Origin: Ochromonadaceae sp. CCMP2298
Taxonomy: Eukaryota > Sar > Synurophyceae > Ochromonadales > Ochromonadaceae
Length of the DNA: 10,781 nt
Assembly (NCBI GenBank): GCA_026770595.1
Contig: MU634687.1
Coordinates: 1-10,781 of the forward strand
Direction of reading: 5' to 3'
Made by a program: the position numbers and the translations under genes. How positions within the stretch are numbered: the stretch's first letter is position 1; every line of letters starts with the position of its first letter. This document shows positions 6,395 to 10,781 of the stretch, one piece after another. Below the pieces are notes generated by a model. That model saw nothing but the letters and a program-made list of their open reading frames with translations. It did not search any database and was not told where the DNA came from.

Positions 6395-9126
6395 TTATAG
6401 GAGTTTTTTGAAGTCGTGGAGCTGCTTCTCGCCCGTCTCTCCCGGCATGATCCACTGCTTCGTCTGCAGAAACGCAGTTAGCAGCTGCACATAGTTCTGG
6501 TTCTGCAGGATGGACTGCATGCTGGAAGTATGCGGCTGGATGGGCTGGCGGCTGGACACCCGCGCCTTGACGTCCCTGGCGCGAGCCAGAATCGCATCGG
6601 ATATGCCCGCACTCTTGGCACAGGGGATGCCCTCCGAAGAACTAGCCACGCCCTTCTTGAGCTTGAAGAGCGGTGTCTGCTCGAGCCAGTACTTCGGGCC
6701 TGTCTCGGAGTCGTGCTCGTCGACACTGGCGTCTGTGCCTGCCCTTGCCCCTCCGCCTGCCCCTCCGCCTGCCCCTGCATCAGCACCTGCGCCTGCCGCG
6801 GTGGTGGTATGCATCTCCATGCGGAAGCACGATATGGCCTCCATGTCGAAGGGCGTTAGGATCTTGTCATGCAGGATCTCCGTGAAGTGCAGCACGAACA
6901 TGGCCAGCCCGCCCTTGCGCGCGAAGTGCTTGATGGTGGCGGCCAGCAGAGAGATCCCATCTACCGGGTTCGTGCCCTTGCCGAATTCGTCGATGAGGCA
7001 GAGGGAGCGCTTCGTGCTCGCGTTGAGCATCTGGCTGATCTGGCGCAGGTCCAGGGCGAACGCGGAGAGCGGCGCGTTGACCGACTCTGTGCTGGTGACT
7101 CGGGTCATGATGCGGTCAGTCAGTCCGATGCGCGACTTGTCGCAGGGCACGAAACTGCCGATATGGGCTAGATAGACGATGAGGGCCACCTGCTTCAGAT
7201 ACACGCTCTTGCCTGACGTGTTGGGGCCCGTGATGAGGGCGATGTTCTTCTCCCCGCTGAGGAAGGTGTCGTTGGGCACGAAGTTGTCTACTGTCAGCTC
7301 CTGCAGCAGGTGGCGCCCGTTCTTGATCAGGATGCAGCAGTCGTCCACCAGCTCAGGGCGGGTTAAATTCTGCTCCACTGCCAGCGCGCCGAGGGAGATA
7401 AGCGCGTCCAGGGTGGAGACGAGGATGGACAGCTGCTGCAGCTGCTCCTCTGCGTCTAGCAGCAGGTCCTCGATCTGCAGCATGAGGAAGCGCTGCCTGT
7501 CCACGATCTGCGACTTTATGTCCCCTATGGATGCGTCCATATCCAGCACCACGGCGTGCTTGAAGTAGTGCACGCCGGCTTGCTGGTAGACGAAAGCGAA
7601 GGGGGGATCCTGTGCGTGCCCGTGCCCGTGGTGGGAGTATTGCCCCTCTCCATGTGCATAGCGTGAGTGCATGTCCTGCGCGTGGGAGGAGAGCTGCGGC
7701 AGGTCGCTCTCGTTCACGGCCACCAGGTACCCCACCTGCGGGATGTACTCCACAGAAACGTTCTATACAGTGCAGAGGTGAAGTGATGCAGAGATGCAGA
7801 GATGCAGATATGCAGCGGTGCAGGCAGGAGTGTAGCGAGTGAGGTAACGAGAGAGGAGACGGTAACGATGCGTGTTCAGATATTACACACCTGCAGCGAC
7901 GGGACGATCTCCAGCACCTTGTGTGCTGCCTGGATCATGTACGTCTCCAGGTGGTCGTACACGTGTCTGAGGCGGTCCAGGCTCTCGTCGTAGCCCAGGT
8001 TGAACACGATGGTGGCCTCTGCCTCGCTCTGCGCGAAGTCGATCGCCCCCTGCAACTGCTGCGTCACGAAGTGGATCGCCTTGGCGTCGATGTGGCGAAT
8101 CAGGTACGAGATGTAGGCCCCATCCTCGGCGTCCGTGGCGCTCTGCACGAACCAGTGGATGTGGTCCATGATCTTCAGGCTGCTCACAAGGCTGGAGTGG
8201 ATCTTCGACCACTCTGCGAACGTCGCCTCCACCTTCTTCACGCGCAGGATCAGCCTCGGTACGTCGTGGAAGTGCCGCAGCTGCGCCACGATGGCTCGGA
8301 CGAAGTCCCGGTTTGCAGCACGCGCAGTCAGCGCCACCCCCTGCTGGCGCTGCAGGATCTTGGCCTTGTCGAAGTAGGGGCGCAGCATCCAGTCCCGCAG
8401 GCGCCAGCGGCCAGGCATGGAGTGCGTGCGGTCGAACAGGCCGAACAAGCTGAAGCCCTCCTTGCTGCGCCCCTTGCCTTTGATCACGTTGGGATGGATG
8501 TCTTCGGCGAAGATGTGCAGCGCGCGGAAGCTGGCTTGGTCCATACGCAGGTAGGACTCCTGAGCTATCTGCTTCACACCAGACACTGTCACCTTCCCGT
8601 CGTCGAGCTTGAAAACCGTCTCCTGGCAGTAGCTGATCATAGCCCCAAGAGCCTGACGCGAATACTCCTCCTCCAGGTCTAGGATTGAGGAGAGATAGTT
8701 GTAGCCTGACGCGACGCTGCTCAATCCTGTTGCTTTGCCTCTGATCACCAGACAGTTGTGGATTAGCTGCTGGCACGCGTTGTCCTTCCATGCTGTAGAC
8801 CGCAACACTCTGTATCTGTACGCGTCGGGGGACCCATCAACGCCAGACAGGATCAGCTCCAGCAGAGATTTATTTGACAGTATATTCGGATGCAGGAGGA
8901 ACAGAGTCGGCTTCAGTAGCTGCTTCAGATTCACAATCGTCTCTTCCATTTCATCGACGGAAGCAGGAATCGTGTCGCAGTACATCGTGTTGCTGATCTC
9001 CTCGTAGCAGGCGATTCCAAGCTTCTGATTCGAGAAACTGATTGCGATGAGCGACACGCTCAGTCCGTCTTCCGCCATCGCATCTCCTGAACCCTGCGCA
9101 TCCCCAGCTGCTGCGCCGCTTGCCAT
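6395..9126 (-). CDS. MSH5: MSH5, meiotic MutS homologue (two exons)
   Basis: MSH5 forms the MutS-gamma heterodimer with MSH4, which clamps on branched recombination intermediates and promotes class I meiotic crossovers in the nucleus; it does not repair mismatches. Exon 1 is 9126-7891 (412 codons) and exon 2 is 7762-6395 (455 codons plus TAA), joined in phase 0 to give 867 residues (human 834). Seen: the connector region; the lever/core signature GFSLFGLFDRTHSMPGRWRL (224-243) followed by RDWMLRP; YIPQVGYL after the junction, as in plant and animal MSH5; Walker A GPNTSGKS (591-598); Walker B LCLIDE with FGKGTNPVDG (666-681). There is no N-terminal mismatch-binding domain, as expected for MSH5. 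Lineage features are a His-rich insert (439-464) and a Gly/Ala insert (734-767). The start is the first in-frame ATG after the upstream stop, with A at -3 and G at +4. Confidence 0.95.
7763..7890 (-). other. MSH5 intron (GT-AG, 128 bp, phase 0)
   Basis: After Q412 the minus strand reads CAG|GTGTGTAATA and runs into a stop within five codons. MSH5 homology resumes at NVSVEYIPQVGYL after CTGTATAG|AACGTT. Removing 7890-7763 restores a continuous MSH5 reading frame, so the boundaries are well fixed by protein homology. The intron contains octamer repeats and several CTCT/CTGC pyrimidine stretches. It is the only intron needed to explain the coding sequence in the window. Confidence 0.9.
7785..7808. 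repeat. Octamer tandem repeat within the MSH5 intron
   Basis: On the plus strand the unit GATGCAGA occurs three times in a row without mismatch, followed by a degenerate copy (TATGCAGC). On the transcribed strand this gives TCTGCATC units that supply pyrimidine content between donor and acceptor. It sits 22 bp from the acceptor side of the intron. Confidence 0.85.
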
Positions 9127-9817
9127 AATGGAAGCCAACAAATCACAGCCAGTTCGAAGTAGACCAAAGATGAGCGATGGAAGTGGAGCTCCAAGGTGAA
9201 ATATAGCTGCTGGTTGCTGAATGATCAATGGCCTCGGGAGAGCTCGCAGTGTTTTTTCGAAAAGAACGTTTCCCGAAACCCGGAAAGCCTTCCGATTTTT
9301 AGTCCCTTGGGGCACCTTGGGACTTTCCCACCTGGCCCAGAGCCACCTGCTCGCCCCTACATAGAAATCACGTCGCGCCCTGAAGAGTAAATTGTATGGC
9401 GTCACATTAGTATTTGTTATGTGTACATTTCAAGTAATATACGCAGGGAATGAAGCACGCAGTGGAACTGCCGGTACAACAGACAGTTTTCCGGCAAGCC
9501 ACGTCTGTAGAGTATAATTGTGCTTCCAGCTGAGATAGTTAGGAGGACTAGATCAGATGTTATCTAACAAGGGGTGGTGTATAAACAACTCGTACATGGT
9601 AATTCGACCGTGCGTCGTAAATTACGGCCACACCCGAGCGTGTGGCTGAGGCGACCTCGGTGCGCTGAGCTGGGACTCCATCACACCGCGTCTGTAAGAC
9701 CCACGGATGAACTACATCCCAGGCAACGTAAACGGACTGAAAAGGAACAGAGCGCATCGCCTCGTGAGTTCGCAGCAGTTCCGTTGCGCTCCTCCTGCCT
9801 CTTCTCTCAATCCATCT
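9127..9817. other. Intergenic gap: MSH5 promoter/leader and small-gene 3' end
   Basis: This gap of 691 bp is less GC-rich than the genes around it. In the MSH5 frame the minus strand stays open from 9127 to 9429 (stop at 9430-9432) but contains no ATG, so it is read as a 5' leader rather than coding. The conceptual peptide is Arg-rich with few acidic residues. I see no tRNA, no convincing second gene, and no clear TATA or poly(A) motif. Confidence 0.6.
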
Positions 9818-10081
9818 TCACACATCCTTCTCATCAAGATATTTGCGCAAGGCCATGCGATTCTCATACACCATCCTTCTAATGTCATCATTTCTACCCG
9901 TCTTCTTGTTACCCACGAGTTGCTTCTTCCTTTCCTTAGCCATTATGACCTCAAGGCTGGTGGGCAAAATGACGAAAGCTATCAGGCAACTGGCAGCAAA
10001 CCCCAGTTGCCACAGAGCCTGCACCTGTTTCCCCTTGTAGCGCCTGCGGTACCACGGTATGCTGGCATGAAACTCGTTCAT
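9818..10081 (-). CDS. Small single-pass membrane protein, 87 residues, unidentified
   Basis: The frame runs from ATG at 10081 (A at -3) to TGA at 9820-9818. The protein has a basic aromatic head (WYRRRYKGK, residues 10-18), one hydrophobic helix (about 24-45, ending LPTSLEVIM), then a strongly charged tail (AKERKKQ... to RKYLDEKDV). That layout, with a basic head, one membrane span and a charged helical tail, is common among small mitochondrial inner-membrane proteins. The tail 'E.IM.K' and the following Arg-rich helix recall SMIM4/UQCC5, a complex III assembly factor, but this is a weak impression. It is on the same strand as MSH5, 691 bp upstream of it. A longer plus-strand frame covers the same DNA but reads less like a protein. 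Whether the gene has further exons cannot be told from here. Confidence 0.5.
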   Translation of the reverse strand: MNEFHASIPWYRRRYKGKQVQALWQLGFAASCLIAFVILPTSLEVIMAKERKKQLVGNKKTGRNDDIRRMVYENRMALRKYLDEKDV

Positions 10082-10360
10082 CGTTTCTGTCTGTCGTTTT
10101 CTCGAACTGTGCTTTCGATAGTGTCAGGTGTCGCTGCTCGAACAGCGGAAGACCGTGTCACTTGCTTGCGATACTGGGATAGAGGGATACTGGATCTGCG
10201 GGCTCAGATGAGCTCCCTGTTCTTTCGATGACGATGAGAAACCTCGCTGACAGCAGGCTTCATCAGCCCTCCAACATCTGCTGAACTCCAGTGGAGAGAG
10301 CTCCAACACAGCAACACGTTCTATCTGCTGACGATGCGGCGCGAAGGGAGTGACCCAACT
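10082..10360. other. Non-coding stretch, nothing recognised
   Basis: This 279-bp stretch upstream of the small membrane-protein gene presumably holds its promoter and leader. Open frames cross it on both strands but show no domain, membrane segment or sensible composition, and one of them continues into the repeat block to the right. No TATA-like box is obvious near the expected distance. Confidence 0.5.
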
Positions 10361-10368
10361 CGGGCCCA

Positions 10369-10410
10369 CGGGCCGACCCGTCGGTGAAGGTCGGGCTTCG
10401 GGTCGGCCCG
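10369..10410. repeat. GC-rich inverted repeat (hairpin block 1)
   Basis: Perfect 12-bp arms CGGGCCGACCCG (10369-10380) and CGGGTCGGCCCG (10399-10410) are separated by an 18-bp loop. The right arm is part of a longer motif, GGGCTTCGGG(T/C)... at 10393-10416, that recurs in block 2 about 210 bp further on. The block could fold as a strong hairpin in DNA or RNA. Confidence 0.85.
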
Positions 10411-10420
10411 CGGGTTTCAG

Positions 10421-10550
10421 AAAGGGTAAAAAAGGGGTCAAATAAGAGGGGAACCTGGGAATATTAAGAAGGGGGAATGCGGGAATTGTGGGAAAAGGGG
10501 ATTATTCAAGGGGAATCGGGGAATATAAGAGGGGAATATGGGAATAGTAC
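10421..10550 (+). repeat. G-run purine-rich tract with GGGGAAT-type repeats
   Basis: The plus strand here is dominated by runs of three to five G's separated by A/T-rich spacers such as GGGGAAT and GGGAATA. The pattern ATAAGAGGGGAA...GGGAAT occurs twice (near 10443 and near 10524). More than eight G-runs in about 130 bp give the potential for G-quadruplex structure. It lies exactly between the two related hairpin blocks. Confidence 0.75.
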
Positions 10551-10606
10551 GTACTCTGCCAAGCCCGTCTCCAAAAACCGGGCTGACGGGTCGGGTTTTG
10601 AGCGAC

Positions 10607-10640
10607 GGGCTTCGGGCGGGCCCGCCACGGGTCGAAGCCC
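10607..10640. repeat. GC-rich nested palindrome (hairpin block 2)
   Basis: Arms GGGCTTCG (10607-10614) and CGAAGCCC (10633-10640) enclose a perfect self-complementary 12-mer, GGCGGGCCCGCC (10615-10626). The sequence resembles block 1 around 10392-10416 (shared CGGGCTTCGGG and GGCCCGC), so the two blocks are probably diverged copies of one element. Confidence 0.8.
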
Positions 10641-10781
10641 TATCTAAGTTATACCGTTTGGCACGAAAGTCGTGCGTTGGGGGATAAGTTTAAAGGCTGA
10701 TGAGAGCTCTTCGGCATATATGTATTATGCGGCGACTGCTATTGCTTTCTCTTAACTTATAGATTTCACAGAGCAGTTTTC
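10641..10781. other. Non-coding right edge, nothing recognised
   Basis: This 141-bp AT-richer stretch contains an ATATATG-like segment near 10716 but no gene, RNA structure or repeat that I can support. Confidence 0.5.

Noticed and set aside
6395-9126. Bacterial or plastid MutS, or another MSH paralogue
   Set aside because: The lack of an N-terminal mismatch-binding domain, the YIPQVGYL segment, the C-terminal layout and the intron all fit MSH5 rather than MutS, MSH1, MSH2 or MSH6.
9560-9757. Short open frames on both strands in the MSH5 upstream gap
   Set aside because: They are short, overlap each other, and show no composition or motif typical of protein.
9707-10231. A 174-codon plus-strand frame over the small membrane-protein gene
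   Set aside because: It has no recognisable domain and irregular composition; the minus-strand frame on the same DNA has a coherent membrane-protein layout. Not fully excluded without transcript data.
10124-10441. A 105-codon minus-strand frame
   Set aside because: Its first third runs through the GC-rich hairpin block and reads as Pro/Arg/Gly-rich repeat translation, with no further support.

Overview
The window looks like nuclear DNA from a GC-rich microbial eukaryote, perhaps an alga or other protist. The coding parts are very GC-rich and the gaps between genes are clearly richer in A and T. One gene carries a GT-AG intron, and the two recognisable proteins (MSH5 and a Virilizer/VIRMA-like protein) belong to eukaryotic families. 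The species cannot be named from the sequence alone.

Three genes lie in a row on the minus strand. In transcription order they are: a small single-pass membrane protein (10081 to 9818); the meiotic MutS homologue MSH5 (9126 to 6395, two exons, 867 residues); and a very long Virilizer-like reading frame (6093 down to the left edge, 2031 codons, 3' end outside the window). The Virilizer-like frame has no in-frame stop; I checked it codon by codon. It has a Met/Gln/Gly/Pro-rich head, a domain that matches the Virilizer N-terminal domain in layout, a long Leu/Ala-rich helical body broken by low-complexity inserts, a coiled coil, and a conserved-looking end. Only 301 bp separate MSH5 from this gene. 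That gap holds a candidate 49-nt leader intron and a start-stop upstream ORF.

The right end (about 10082 to 10781) has no convincing gene. It holds two GC-rich hairpin blocks with related sequence, on either side of a G-run-rich purine tract, and looks like repeat-derived intergenic DNA.

Functionally, MSH5 pairs with MSH4 to stabilise recombination intermediates and promote meiotic crossovers. Virilizer is the large scaffold of the m6A mRNA methyltransferase complex. In budding yeast that complex acts in meiosis, so the pairing is suggestive, but adjacency alone does not show co-regulation. I see no new multi-gene system. The most unusual points are the Virilizer low-complexity architecture and the possible regulatory elements in its leader.
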